DNA of 64,000 bases from Palsa-504 sp963753225 (GTDB taxonomy: Bacteria; Actinomycetota; Actinomycetes; Streptosporangiales; Streptosporangiaceae). The stretch lies in assembly GCA_963753225.1 (NCBI GenBank), contig CAVWBQ010000002.1:124001-188000 (forward strand), in the 5' to 3' direction. The notes under the pieces were generated by a model. That model ran no database searches and was not told the origin of the DNA. It saw only the letters and a list, made by a program, of their open reading frames with translations. Positions 40,217-48,544 of the stretch are shown here, in pieces; the first letter of the stretch is position 1, and the number at the start of each line of letters is the position of its first letter. The position numbers and the translations under genes are program-made.

Positions 40217-41782
40217 ATGAAGACATGGGGTGCCGCGGCCGGCCTGCTGGCCGGTGCCGTCGCGCTGGGCGTGGCCGAGCTCACCGCCGCGGCCACCGGG
40301 CCCTCGGGGGCTCCGGTCGTCGCGGTCGGCGAGGCGGCGATCAACCTGACCCCGGTGCCGGTCAAGGAATTCGCGATCGCGCACTTCGGTACGCACGACA
40401 AGCAGGCCCTGATCGCCGGCATCCTGGTGCTGCTGGCGGGCTTCGCCGCGGTGACGGGCGCGCTGGCCATGCGGCGGCTGGGCTTCGGGCTGGCCGGGCT
40501 GGCGGCGTTCGCCGCGGTCGGTGCGGCGGCCGGGATCAGCAGGCCGGGCGCGGGGGTGGCGGACGTGCTGCCCACGCTGGCCGGGGTAGCCGCGGGCGCG
40601 GGGACGCTGATGCTGCTGGTGCGCATGGGGCGAAGCAGCCAGGGCGCGGCGGGGGCTCAGGGCGCGGGGGCGAATAGGCGCCAGGTACTCATCGCGGGGG
40701 CGAATAGGCGCCAGGTACTCATCGCGGGGGCGAATAGGCGCCAGGTACTCATCGCGGGGGCGGGGGCGGCGGCGCTGGCCGCGGGGGCGGGGGGGCTCGG
40801 CAGCGTCCTGCTCGGCCGGTCCAGCGTCGCTCCGGGGCAGGTGCGCCTGCCCGCGGCGGCCGTCAGGTTGCCGGTGCCGGCAGGGGCGGACCTGCGGATA
40901 CCGGGGCTGACGCCGTTCGTCACGGCGAACGCGGGCTTCTACCGGGTGGACACCGACCTGGTGCTGCCGCAGCTATCGCCGCGGGACTGGACGCTGCGGA
41001 TCGACGGGATGGTCGAGCGGGAGCTCGAGATCGGCTTCGGCCAGCTGCTGCGGATGCCGCTGACCGAGGCCGACATCACGCTGGTCTGCGTCTCGAACGA
41101 GGTCGGCGGCACGTACAACGGCAACGCCCGCTGGCTGGGCGTGCCGCTGGCCGGGCTGCTGCGCCGGGCCGGGGTGCGATCGGGCGCCGACCAGGTGCTG
41201 TCGTCCGCCGCCGACGGGATGACCATCTCCACCCCGCTCGCGGCGATCATGGACGGCCGGAACGCGCTGCTGACGGTGGGGATGAACGGCCAGCCGCTGC
41301 CGGTGGCGCACGGCTTCCCGGCCCGCATGGTGGTGCCAGGGCTCTACGGCTACGTGTCCGCGACCAAGTGGGTCACCCGGCTGACCGTCACCACCTTCGC
41401 CAGGCAGCGGGCCTACTGGACGCAGCGCGGCTACGCCGCCCAGGCGCCGGTCAAGACCGAGTCCAGGATCGACGTGCCCAAGCCGCTGGCCCAGGTCAAG
41501 GCGGGCCGAACGACCGTGGCCGGGGTCGCCTGGGCGCCCCACCGGGGCATCGCCGCGGTCGAGGTCAGCGTGGATGACGGCGCCTGGCAGCGGGCCAGGC
41601 TCGCCCCGGCCGGCCTCGACACCTGGCAGCAGTGGGTGTGGCGCTGGAACGCCACCACGGGCCTGCACCACCTGCGGGTGCGGGCCACCGACAACACGGG
41701 CGTGACGCAGACACCGCGGCGCGCCCATCCCTTTCCCAGCGGCGCGAGCGGCTGGGACTCCGTCGTGGTGACCGTCACCTGA
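40217..41782 (+). CDS. Membrane-anchored molybdopterin-dependent oxidoreductase (sulfite-oxidase fold)
   Basis: A 521-aa protein. Four N-terminal TMs (about 5-135) are followed by three tandem copies of a ten-residue unit containing N-R-R-Q-V-L-I (about 150-180), then an Ala/Gly-rich hydrophobic segment, so the catalytic part is preceded by a twin-arginine-like signal. The oxidoreductase domain (LSPRDWTLRIDGMVERELEIGF, LVCVSNEVGGTYNGNARWLGVPLAGLL with the Cys ligand to molybdenum) and the C-terminal Mo-dimerisation-like domain (GVAWAPHRGIAAVEVSVDDGAWQRARL) follow. Such enzymes reduce or oxidise S/N-oxides or methionine sulfoxide at the envelope; substrate here unknown. ATG at 40217 chosen for SigK-promoter placement; earlier starts at 40130/40205 conflict with it. 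Confidence 0.85.
   Translation: MKTWGAAAGLLAGAVALGVAELTAAATGPSGAPVVAVGEAAINLTPVPVKEFAIAHFGTHDKQALIAGILVLLAGFAAVTGALAMRRLGFGLAGLAAFAAVGAAAGISRPGAGVADVLPTLAGVAAGAGTLMLLVRMGRSSQGAAGAQGAGANRRQVLIAGANRRQVLIAGANRRQVLIAGAGAAALAAGAGGLGSVLLGRSSVAPGQVRLPAAAVRLPVPAGADLRIPGLTPFVTANAGFYRVDTDLVLPQLSPRDWTLRIDGMVERELEIGFGQLLRMPLTEADITLVCVSNEVGGTYNGNARWLGVPLAGLLRRAGVRSGADQVLSSAADGMTISTPLAAIMDGRNALLTVGMNGQPLPVAHGFPARMVVPGLYGYVSATKWVTRLTVTTFARQRAYWTQRGYAAQAPVKTESRIDVPKPLAQVKAGRTTVAGVAWAPHRGIAAVEVSVDDGAWQRARLAPAGLDTWQQWVWRWNATTGLHHLRVRATDNTGVTQTPRRAHPFPSGASGWDSVVVTVT
40664..40762. repeat. 30-bp tandem repeat (3 copies) duplicating a twin-arginine motif
   Basis: Three exact 30-bp units (40664-40693, 40694-40723, 40724-40753) plus the start of a fourth. 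Each codes for ten residues, GANRRQVLIA, so the twin-arginine motif is present three times in a row before the hydrophobic stretch of the oxidoreductase. Confidence 0.95.
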
Positions 41783-41809
41783 CGGCTCAGCAAGAGAATG
41801 GAGCAAGAA

Positions 41810-42442
41810 ATGAAATACCGTCTTCTCGCCGTGTCCGGGCTGGCCGTGAGCCTCGGCCTGGCCACCGCCGCGTGCGGCTCGTCCGGGTCGGCGTCGGCGC
41901 CGGCTTCTTCGGCCAAGCCGGCCGCGTCTTCGTCGGCAGCGTCTTCTTCCGGGGCAGCCGCCGCGATCGACTTCGGGCCTGCCTGCTCGTCGGTGCCGAA
42001 GTCGGGCGCCGGCAGCTTCAGCGGCATGGCTACCGCGCCGGTGGCCACCGCCGCCTCCGCCAACCCGGCGCTGTCCACGCTGGTCACGGCGGTCAAGAAG
42101 GCCGGCCTGGTCGACACGCTCAATTCCGCGGCGAACATCACCGTGTTCGCCCCGGACAACGCCGCGTTCGCCAAGCTGCCGAAGGCCACCTTGGACAAGG
42201 TGCTGGCCGACAAGGCCCTGCTCACCAAGATCCTCACCTACCACGTGGCCGACGGCCGCCAGACCCCCGGCGAGCTGGCCTCGGGCACCGGGATCAAGAC
42301 GCTGGAAGGCGGCATGGTCACCCCGGCCATGATGAACGGCACTTACATGGTCAACAAGGCCAGCGTGGTCTGCGGCAACGTGCAGACCGCCAACGCCACC
42401 GTCTACATCATCGACACCGTGCTGATGCCCCCGTCCTCCTGA
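41810..42442 (+). CDS. Fasciclin-domain lipoprotein (MPT70/MPT83-like)
   Basis: A 210-aa lipoprotein: MKYRLLAVSGLAVSLGLATAACG with lipobox Cys about 22, a Ser/Ala-rich linker, and one FAS1 domain (about 75-210) with NPALSTLVTAVKKAGLVDTLNSAANITVFAPDNAAFAKLP and YHVADGRQTPGEL, ending TVYIIDTVLMPPSS. It matches the mycobacterial MPT70/MPT83 family, which is SigK-controlled. ATG at 41810 with GGAG 6 bases before; only 27 bp after the oxidoreductase gene, so same operon and same SigK-like promoter. Likely surface adhesion or envelope role, inferred. Confidence 0.92.
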   Translation: MKYRLLAVSGLAVSLGLATAACGSSGSASAPASSAKPAASSSAASSSGAAAAIDFGPACSSVPKSGAGSFSGMATAPVATAASANPALSTLVTAVKKAGLVDTLNSAANITVFAPDNAAFAKLPKATLDKVLADKALLTKILTYHVADGRQTPGELASGTGIKTLEGGMVTPAMMNGTYMVNKASVVCGNVQTANATVYIIDTVLMPPSS

Positions 42443-42459
42443 GGGTCATAGGGCCCCGG

Positions 42460-43773
42460 TCAGGCCAGCTCCACCAGCGGGCCCGGATAGCCCATCCGGA
42501 CCCGCTGGGCCGGGGGCAGCTTCCATGGCGTCTGGATCCAGGCGGGGTCGAGGCCGGCCAGTTCCGGCAGGTAGCGGCGGACGTACTCGCCGGACCGGTC
42601 GAACCGCTTGGCCTGGCGCAGCGGGTTCATCACCCGGTTGGGCCGGGTGTTGTTCCCGGTCCCGGCCACCCACTGCCAGTTGCCCGCGTTGTTCGCCACG
42701 TCGCCGTCCGCGAGCAGGGAGTCGAAGTGCGCGAAGCCGTGCCGCCAGTCGATGCCGAGGTTGCTGGTGAGGAACGAGGCGGTGACCATCCTGGCCCGGT
42801 TGTGCATGAAGCCCTCGGCGGCCAGCTGGCGCATCCCGGCGTCCACGATCGGGATCCCGGTCTGGCCCTCGCGCCAGGCGTCCAGCGCGCGCCGGTCCTC
42901 GTGCCAGGCCGCGCCGGGCCGGTAGTTCTTCCTGGCGATGTCCGGGAACGCGGCCGTGACCTGGTAGAAGAAGTCGCGCCAGGCAAGCTGGCGGCAGAAT
43001 TCCTCGCCCTGCTCACCTCCGGCTGGCCGGTCCAGCGCGCCGATCGCGACCTCGAGCGGCGAGAGGCAGCCGAACCGCAGGTAGGCGGACAGGCGGGAGG
43101 TCGCGTCGCCGGCCAGGTCGTCGTGGTTCCCGGCGTAGCCGTCCAGCAGGCGCCGCCGCCAGCTGGCGAAGCGCTGGCGTCCGGCCTTCTCGCCGCCCGG
43201 GGCCAGCCCCGGAGAGCCCGCCGAGGCGGTTTCCTTCGCCGGGAGGCGGCCGATCTTCTCGACCGCGGGCATCGCGAGGGCCCGCGGGACCGGGTAATGG
43301 CTGCGCCAGGCAGTCGCGCGCCAGGCCCGCCAGTACGGGGTGAAGACCCGGTAGTGGCCGCCGCCGGCCGGCTTCAGGTCGGCGGGCGGTACCACCGTGA
43401 GCCCCGGGGTCACGGTCAGCTCGATCCGGTGCCGGCCGCACTCGCGTTCCAGCTTGTGCCGGCGGGCGGCGGCGTAGTGCGAGACGTCGTCGGCGATGTA
43501 GACCGCGGTCGCGTGCACCAGCCCGGCGAGCCTGATTACCTCGGCGGCGGGGTCGCCCCGGCGAAGGACCAGGTCGGCGCCGCGCTCGCGGAGGGACGCG
43601 CGCAGGTCGGCGAGGGATTCGGCCAGGAAGCGGGCGCGGTTAGCGGGCGCGGCGATGGCCGGGTCGAGCACGAACAGCGGCACCACCTGCCGCGCCCGGG
43701 CGCAGGCCTGATGCAGCGCCGGGTTGTCGTGCAGCCGGAGATCACGGGTGAAGACCACGATCGCGGTGTCCAT
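42460..43773 (-). CDS. phrB: Deoxyribodipyrimidine photolyase (class I CPD photolyase)
   Basis: A 437-aa photolyase: VVFTRDLRLHDNPALHQAC opens the antenna-binding alpha/beta domain; the C-terminal FAD domain has AGNHDDLAGDATSRLSAYLRFGCLSP, WRDFFYQV, WREGQTGIPIVDAGMRQLAAEGFMHNRARMVTASFLTSNLGIDWRHGFAHFDSLLADGDVANNAGNWQWVAGTGNN and MNPLRQAKRFD, all class I hallmarks including the conserved Trp chain region. It repairs UV pyrimidine dimers with blue light. ATG at 43773 is preferred to a GTG 18 bases upstream because GGGAGG precedes it. It fits the light-responsive module that follows. Confidence 0.95.
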   Translation of the reverse strand: MDTAIVVFTRDLRLHDNPALHQACARARQVVPLFVLDPAIAAPANRARFLAESLADLRASLRERGADLVLRRGDPAAEVIRLAGLVHATAVYIADDVSHYAAARRHKLERECGRHRIELTVTPGLTVVPPADLKPAGGGHYRVFTPYWRAWRATAWRSHYPVPRALAMPAVEKIGRLPAKETASAGSPGLAPGGEKAGRQRFASWRRRLLDGYAGNHDDLAGDATSRLSAYLRFGCLSPLEVAIGALDRPAGGEQGEEFCRQLAWRDFFYQVTAAFPDIARKNYRPGAAWHEDRRALDAWREGQTGIPIVDAGMRQLAAEGFMHNRARMVTASFLTSNLGIDWRHGFAHFDSLLADGDVANNAGNWQWVAGTGNNTRPNRVMNPLRQAKRFDRSGEYVRRYLPELAGLDPAWIQTPWKLPPAQRVRMGYPGPLVELA

Positions 43774-43817
43774 CTGCCTCCCTCTGGTCACGCTCCGCTA
43801 CAGCTTATGGTGGGGAT

Positions 43818-44768
43818 ATGACGGCCGGGAGACCCCGGGTGGGCGTGTCGAGCTGCCTGCTCGGCGAGGAGGTCCGGTTCAACGGCGGGCACAAGCGGTA
43901 CCGGTTCCTCACCGACGAGCTCGGCCCGTACGTCGACTGGGTGCCATACTGCCCGGAGGTATCCATCGGGCTGGGGACGCCGCGCGAGCCGATCCGGCTG
44001 ACCGCCGGCGGCCGGCTGGTCAACCGGGGCGGCACGGCCGACCACACGGCGGCGATGGCGGCCCTGCCCTTGCCGCCCGCGGGCCTGGACGGGTACGTGT
44101 TCAAGGCCAAGTCGCCGAGTTGCGGCATCCGCGCCATCCCGCGGTACGGCGAGGACGGTCTCGCCGCCGGTCACGACGGGCGAGGACTGTACGCCGACCG
44201 GGTGCTGACCACGTTCCCGCTGCTGGCCGTGGAGGACGAGGGGCGGCTCAACGACGCCGCGCTGCGGGAGGCGTTCTGCGAGCGGATCTTCGCCGCGGCC
44301 CGGCTGCGGTCGTTGTTTACCCAGCCGTGGTCGGCGGGGGACCTGGTGGCCTTCCACGCCCGGCACAAGCTCCAGCTGCTCGCGCACGACCCGGCGCGGT
44401 ACCGGGCGGCGGGCCGGGTCGTGGCCGGGGCCGGCGGGGGGCCTCGGGCCGAGGCGGCGTACCGGGACCTGTTCCTGGCCGCGATGGCCAGCCGGGCTAG
44501 CCCCGGCCGCACCGCCAACGCACTGCAGCACGCGTACAGCCGGATCGGCCGGCAGCTGGACCGGCCGCGGCGGCTGGACCTGGTGGCCAGGATCGAGGCC
44601 TATCGGCGCGGCGAGGAGCCGCTCAGCGTGCCGGTCGCGCTGCTCGCGCACTATGCAAGCGGCGGGGAGTTCGGCTGGCTGGCGGAGCAAACCTTCCTCA
44701 GGCCCTACCCCGGGGCGCTGCGGCTGCGGCATGCCGTTTCGGCGCCCGTTTCGGCGGGAGCGGGATGA
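43818..44768 (+). CDS. DUF523-DUF1722 fusion protein (YbgA-like)
   Basis: A 316-aa protein. The N-terminal DUF523 domain (VGVSSCLLGEEVRFNGGHKR, YCPEVSIGLGTPREPIRL, KAKSPSCGI) carries conserved cysteines and, in other bacteria, acts as a thiouracil desulfurase-like unit; the C-terminal DUF1722 domain (DLVAFHARHKLQLLAHDPARYRAAGR, NALQHAYSRIGRQLD) is of unknown function. The two-domain form is often next to photolyase genes in light-controlled clusters, as here. It is the only + strand gene in the block and overlaps the DUF1295 gene by 71 bp at the 3' ends. Confidence 0.88.
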   Translation: MTAGRPRVGVSSCLLGEEVRFNGGHKRYRFLTDELGPYVDWVPYCPEVSIGLGTPREPIRLTAGGRLVNRGGTADHTAAMAALPLPPAGLDGYVFKAKSPSCGIRAIPRYGEDGLAAGHDGRGLYADRVLTTFPLLAVEDEGRLNDAALREAFCERIFAAARLRSLFTQPWSAGDLVAFHARHKLQLLAHDPARYRAAGRVVAGAGGGPRAEAAYRDLFLAAMASRASPGRTANALQHAYSRIGRQLDRPRRLDLVARIEAYRRGEEPLSVPVALLAHYASGGEFGWLAEQTFLRPYPGALRLRHAVSAPVSAGAG

Positions 44769-45522
44769 AGCCGCTGGTCCTGGCGACGTAATCGGCGTAC
44801 TGCGGGCGGGAGGCGGTCATCCGCCTGTCGGTCATCCTGGCGCCGGTGCCGCGGGTCAGGATGAAGCTCATCAGCAGCGGGCCGGCCAGGGCCGGGAGTT
44901 CGCGCCAGGAGCCGGCGCTGATGGCGAACAGCCCCCACCACATGCAGAAGTCGCCGAAGTAGTTCGGGTGCCTGGTGTAGCGCCACAGGCCGCGGTCCAT
45001 GATCTGGCCCTGGCGGCCGGGGTCGGCCTTGAACCGGGCCAGCTGCCAGTCGCCGATGCTCTCGAACGCGAAGCCGATGGCGAACAGGACCGCGCCGGCG
45101 ACCGCGAGCGGGCCGGCCGGGGCTTTCTCGAGCATGCCCAGCTGAACCGGGACGGTGGCCAGCCACAGGATGGCCGCCTGCAGCAGGTAGACCATCCGCA
45201 GCGCGTACAGGTTCTTACTGCCGCTGGCCTTGTCGAGCATGTCGGCGTAGCGGGGGTCCTCGGGCTTGCCGTGGTTGCGCCAGCCGACGTAGACGGCGAG
45301 CCGCAGGCCCCACAGGGCCGAGGCAGCCAGGAGGAGCGCGCGGCGGCCGGGATCGCCGTGGCCTATCGAGGTGAGGAACGCGGCCAGGGCGGCCAGGGCG
45401 ATGCCGGCCCCCCAGGCGGTGTCCACCACCGAGTGCTTGCCGGCCCTGAGGGCCACGGCGAAGGTGAGGCCCTGCAGGGCTAGCAGCGCGGCCGCGGTAA
45501 CCAGCAGGACGAGGGCGGTCAT
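44698..45522 (-). CDS. DUF1295 membrane protein (steroid-reductase/ICMT-like fold)
   Basis: A 274-aa polytopic protein with about seven TMs (ALVLLVTAAALLALQGLTFAVAL at the start) and the DUF1295 hallmark stretch DRGLWRYTRHPNYFGDFCMWWGLF. The family shares the fold of 3-oxo-5-alpha-steroid 4-dehydrogenase and isoprenylcysteine methyltransferase. It often follows CFA-type methyltransferases in lipid-modification operons, so a membrane fatty-acid reductase or methyltransferase partner is a reasonable guess. ATG at 45522 overlaps the upstream gene's stop by 4 bp; last gene of the minus-strand operon beginning at 51207. Confidence 0.85.
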   Translation of the reverse strand: MTALVLLVTAAALLALQGLTFAVALRAGKHSVVDTAWGAGIALAALAAFLTSIGHGDPGRRALLLAASALWGLRLAVYVGWRNHGKPEDPRYADMLDKASGSKNLYALRMVYLLQAAILWLATVPVQLGMLEKAPAGPLAVAGAVLFAIGFAFESIGDWQLARFKADPGRQGQIMDRGLWRYTRHPNYFGDFCMWWGLFAISAGSWRELPALAGPLLMSFILTRGTGARMTDRRMTASRPQYADYVARTSGFIPLPPKRAPKRHAAAAAPRGRA

Positions 45523-46516
45523 CGCCGGGGCCTTCGCGCGAGGATCTGGTCCACGCCCATCCGGCTCTCCTCGAAGGCCAGCGCGCCGCCGGCCAGGTAG
45601 AGGCGCCAGACGCGGACCTGTTCGGCGGTCAGGATCTTCGTGATCGCGGGCAGGTTGCGCTCGAAGTTCTCCAGCCAGGCCCGGATCGTGCGCACGTAGT
45701 GCTCCCGCATGGCCTCGACCCCGGTGACCTCGAACCCGGCGTCCTGGATCAGCCTGATCGTCTCCCCCACCGGGCGCATGTCCATGTCGGGGGCGATGTA
45801 GGACTCGATGAACGGGCCGCCGCCGCGGCTGGTGCTCCTGGACATCTGCTGGATCAGCAGCCGGCCGCCCGGCCGGAGCCTCTCGTAGAGGGCGGCGCAG
45901 AAGGCCGGGTACCGGGCCGCGCCGACGTGCTCGCCCATCTCCACCGAGGCGATCGCGTCGAAGCGCCCATCTGCTGGGGTGGCGTCCAGCGGGTCGCGGT
46001 AGTCCTGGATCCTGACCTCGACGCGGTCCGCGGTCAGGCCCAGGCCGCGGGCGCGCTGCCGGACGTAGCCACCCTGCTCGCGGGACAGGGTCACGCCGGT
46101 CACCCGGACCTGGGCACGGGCCGCGTGGATGGTCAGCGAGCCCCAGCCGCAGCCCATGTCGAGCAGGGTCTGCCCGGGCTCGAGGGCGAGCTTGCGGCGG
46201 ATTAGCTCCAGCTTGGCCTGCTGCGCCTCGGCCAGGTCCGGGCCGGCGCCGTCCCAGTACGCGCACGAGTAGGCCATGCTGGGATCCAGGATGAGCTGGT
46301 AGAACGCGGACGGCACGTCGTAGTGGCCGGCGATCACCGCCTGGTCGCGGGCCCGGCTGTGCAGGCGGCCGCGGACCCTGAGCTCGGCGGCTGGTGGTGG
46401 CAGCGGCGGACCGCCTCGCTGCCGTCCCAGGCGCGCAGCCGAAGCTCGGCGCCGGCGTGGTCCTTGAGCAGCCCCGCGATGACCTCGGCGGGGCTCATTG
46501 GCTTGGTGTTCGTCAT
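45519..46516 (-). pseudogene. Cyclopropane-fatty-acyl-phospholipid-synthase-type methyltransferase, internally deleted and frameshifted
   Basis: ATG at 46516 starts MTNTKPMSPAEVIAGLLKDHAGAELRLRAWDGSEA, the usual N-terminus. At about 46405 the frame breaks; the family sequence resumes in another frame (PPAAELRVRGRLHSRARDQAVIAGHYDVPSAFYQL), omitting roughly 90-100 residues that normally lie between. From there the SAM domain is intact: LLDMGCGWGSLTIHAA, ASVEMGEHVG, RPGGRLLIQQMSRS. Total 998 nt is not a multiple of three. A GTG within AVIAGHYDV could start a catalytic-domain fragment, but the product would lack the N-terminal domain. Either decay or assembly fault. Adjacent CFA-type gene at 46513 is intact. 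Confidence 0.8.
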
Positions 46517-47784
46517 GTCCGGGCCAGGGTGAGCTGGCTGACGCCGATGTACCCGGCCCGGAAGCCGGCTTCCGAGTAGCACAGGTAGAACTTCCACATC
46601 CGGTTGAATACCTCGTCGAAGCCGAGGGCGGCGACCTCGCTGGCGTGCGCGCCGAACTGCTCGCGCCAGATCCTGAGCGTCTCGGCGTAGTGGGCGCCGA
46701 AGTCCTCGCGCGCCGTGATCCGCAGCCGGGTGGCAGCGGCCAGGCTGTTCTCGATCGCGGTGATCGACGGGAGCAGCCCGCCGGGGAAGATGTACTTCTG
46801 GATCCAGGTGTAGGTGTGCCGGGTGGCCAGCATCCGGTCGTGCGCCATAGTGATGGTCTGCAGCCCGACCCGGCCGCCCGGGGCCAGCAGCCGGTCGAGC
46901 GCCGCGAAGTAGGTGTCCCAGTAGCGGTCGCCGACCGCCTCGAGCATCTCGACCGAGCAGATCGCGTCGAACTCGCCGTCGACGTCACGGTAGTCGCGCA
47001 GTTCCACGCTGACCCGGCCGGCCAGCCCGGCCTCGGCGACCCGGCGGGCGGCGAGCGCCTGCTGCTCGGTGGAGACGGTGACGCTGCGCACCGTGGCGCC
47101 GCGGCGCGCGGCGCGGATAGCCAGCTCGCCCCAGCCGGTGCCTATTTCAAGCACCCGGCAGCCGGGCCCCACCCCGGCGCGGTCGAGCAGCCGGTCGATC
47201 TTTCGCCGCTGTGCCTCCGCGAGCAGGTGGGGCGCCGCGACGGGAACGCGGCCAGCCTCGGTGAACAGGGCCGAGGAGTAGGTCATGGTCTCGTCGAGGA
47301 ACAGCGCGAACATGTCGTTGGACAGGTCGTAGTGGCGGCCGATGTTGCGCCGCGCGCCCTGGACGGTCTGCAGGTCGTCGGGCGGATGGCGGCGGACGGC
47401 CAGCGTGCGCAGCCGCTGCAGCCAGGTCGGCACGAGCTCGTCGGCGTGCGCGGCGAAGACGGCGAGCAGCCCGGTCAGGTCGGCGCTGTCCCAGTCGCCG
47501 GCCATGTAGGACTCGCCGAACCCGATCAGGCCGGAGGCGCCGAAGCGGCGGAAGAACTCCCCGGGGTGGCGCAGCACCATGACCGGGGCGGCCGGTCCCC
47601 CGGTACCGACGAGCCGGCCGTCCGGCAGCTTGACCCGCAGCGGCAGCCGGGCCGCCGCGGTGGTGAACACGGCGCGGGCTATGGCCGCGCGAGCGCGCGA
47701 GCCCGCCGCCACGGCCACGTCCGGCCACCGGTCCGCGTCAACGGTCCAGGGCGCGGCGGTGATCTGCGTGCTTGTGCTGGTCAC
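46513..47784 (-). CDS. Cyclopropane-fatty-acyl-phospholipid-synthase-type SAM methyltransferase
   Basis: A 423-aa CFA-family enzyme of normal length. N-terminal domain (VMVLRHPGEFFRRFGASGLIGFGESYMAGDW), then NIGRHYDLSNDMFALFLDETMTYSSALF, SAM site VLEIGTGWGELAIRAA, YRDVDGEFDAICSVEMLEAVG and HTYTWIQKYIFPGGLLPS. Uses S-adenosylmethionine to methylate or cyclopropanate unsaturated phospholipid acyl chains; in furan-fatty-acid operons of other bacteria a related enzyme adds the methyl group. GTG at 47784 with AGAAGGGAG upstream, overlapping the DUF1365 stop. Confidence 0.9.
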   Translation of the reverse strand: MTSTSTQITAAPWTVDADRWPDVAVAAGSRARAAIARAVFTTAAARLPLRVKLPDGRLVGTGGPAAPVMVLRHPGEFFRRFGASGLIGFGESYMAGDWDSADLTGLLAVFAAHADELVPTWLQRLRTLAVRRHPPDDLQTVQGARRNIGRHYDLSNDMFALFLDETMTYSSALFTEAGRVPVAAPHLLAEAQRRKIDRLLDRAGVGPGCRVLEIGTGWGELAIRAARRGATVRSVTVSTEQQALAARRVAEAGLAGRVSVELRDYRDVDGEFDAICSVEMLEAVGDRYWDTYFAALDRLLAPGGRVGLQTITMAHDRMLATRHTYTWIQKYIFPGGLLPSITAIENSLAAATRLRITAREDFGAHYAETLRIWREQFGAHASEVAALGFDEVFNRMWKFYLCYSEAGFRAGYIGVSQLTLART

Positions 47785-48544
47785 TGGACTCCCTTCTGGG
47801 GTAGATGAGCGGGCCGCCGGATCACCGGCAGCCCGCGCAGGTAGAGCCGCACGCCCTGCCAGCGGATCCGTGCGCTGACGGCGGCGGTGGACCACGGGTG
47901 GCGGGCGGCGGCGCCGAGTAGCGCCCGCGCGGTGGCCGGGACGGCCCGGCCGCGCACCCCGGCGGCGAACGAATGCCCGTCCGGGCGGTCCAGCCGCACG
48001 CTCAGCGCGAGGCGCCCGCCTGGGCCGGCTCGGGCAGGCTCATCCGGTAGCGGCCGTCGACCGGGTAGAAGGGCGAGACGTAGAACTGCTTCGGCACCTC
48101 GGCCCGGCCGCGCTCGTCGGTGCGGAGCAGGTAGGCGTGCCGCTCGCGGTAGGTGTTGTGCACCTCGGCCACCACGCAGGCCAGCGTGCCGTCGGGCCGG
48201 TGGCACCAGTAGACGGTCAGCGGGTTGAACACGTACCCGAGCACACGCGCGTGAGCCAGCATCATCACCCGGCCGCCGCCCAGGTCGACGCCGCGGGCGG
48301 CCAGGAAGCCGTCGAGGTTGGCCCGGATGCTGGCCCGCGGGTCCCCGAGGTGGTCACGGGCGCGGAAGCGGGCCAGCGGCCCGGCCCGGGGCAGCTGGTC
48401 GAGGTCGACCAGCCACAGGTAGCTGCGGTAACGGAACACGTTGCGCAGCGGGGCCGAACGGGCGTGGCTGATCGTGACCTCGTACAGCGCGTTCCCGGGG
48501 GGGCTCGGGGGGGTCGTCCCCCCCGGAACCAGCAGGGCTCTCAC
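47781..48544 (-). pseudogene. DUF1365 protein with a -1 frameshift near the C-terminal third
   Basis: The start GTG at 48544 overlaps the FAD-oxidase stop (GTGA). The frame reads ALYEVTISHARSAPLRNVFRYRSYLWLVDLDQLP, GRVMMLAHARVLGYVFNPLTVYWCH and FYVSPFYPVDGRYRMSLPEP, then ends in AQAGASR-stop. The family continues one base later in another frame (GGRLALSVRLDRPDGHSFAAGVRGRAVP to RIRWQGVRLYLRGLPVI). Length 764 nt is 254 codons plus two, so one base is missing near 48025-48035 in a GC-rich run. Probably an error or recent mutation. DUF1365 proteins always travel with FAD oxidases and CFA-type methyltransferases; role in lipid modification unknown. Confidence 0.82.
48491..48529. repeat. REP-like hairpin with G7/C7 runs inside the DUF1365 5' end
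   Basis: GTTCC (48491-48495) pairs with GGAAC (48525-48529); inside are two G7 runs (48497-48503, 48507-48513) and a C7 run (48518-48524) separated by CTC and TCGT. The DUF1365 N-terminus (GGTTPPSPPG) is encoded by this element and looks inserted ahead of the conserved ALYEVTISH. Confidence 0.7.

Noticed and set aside
42443..42459. Terminator between fasciclin and photolyase genes
   Set aside because: Only 17 bp and no dyad strong enough to call.
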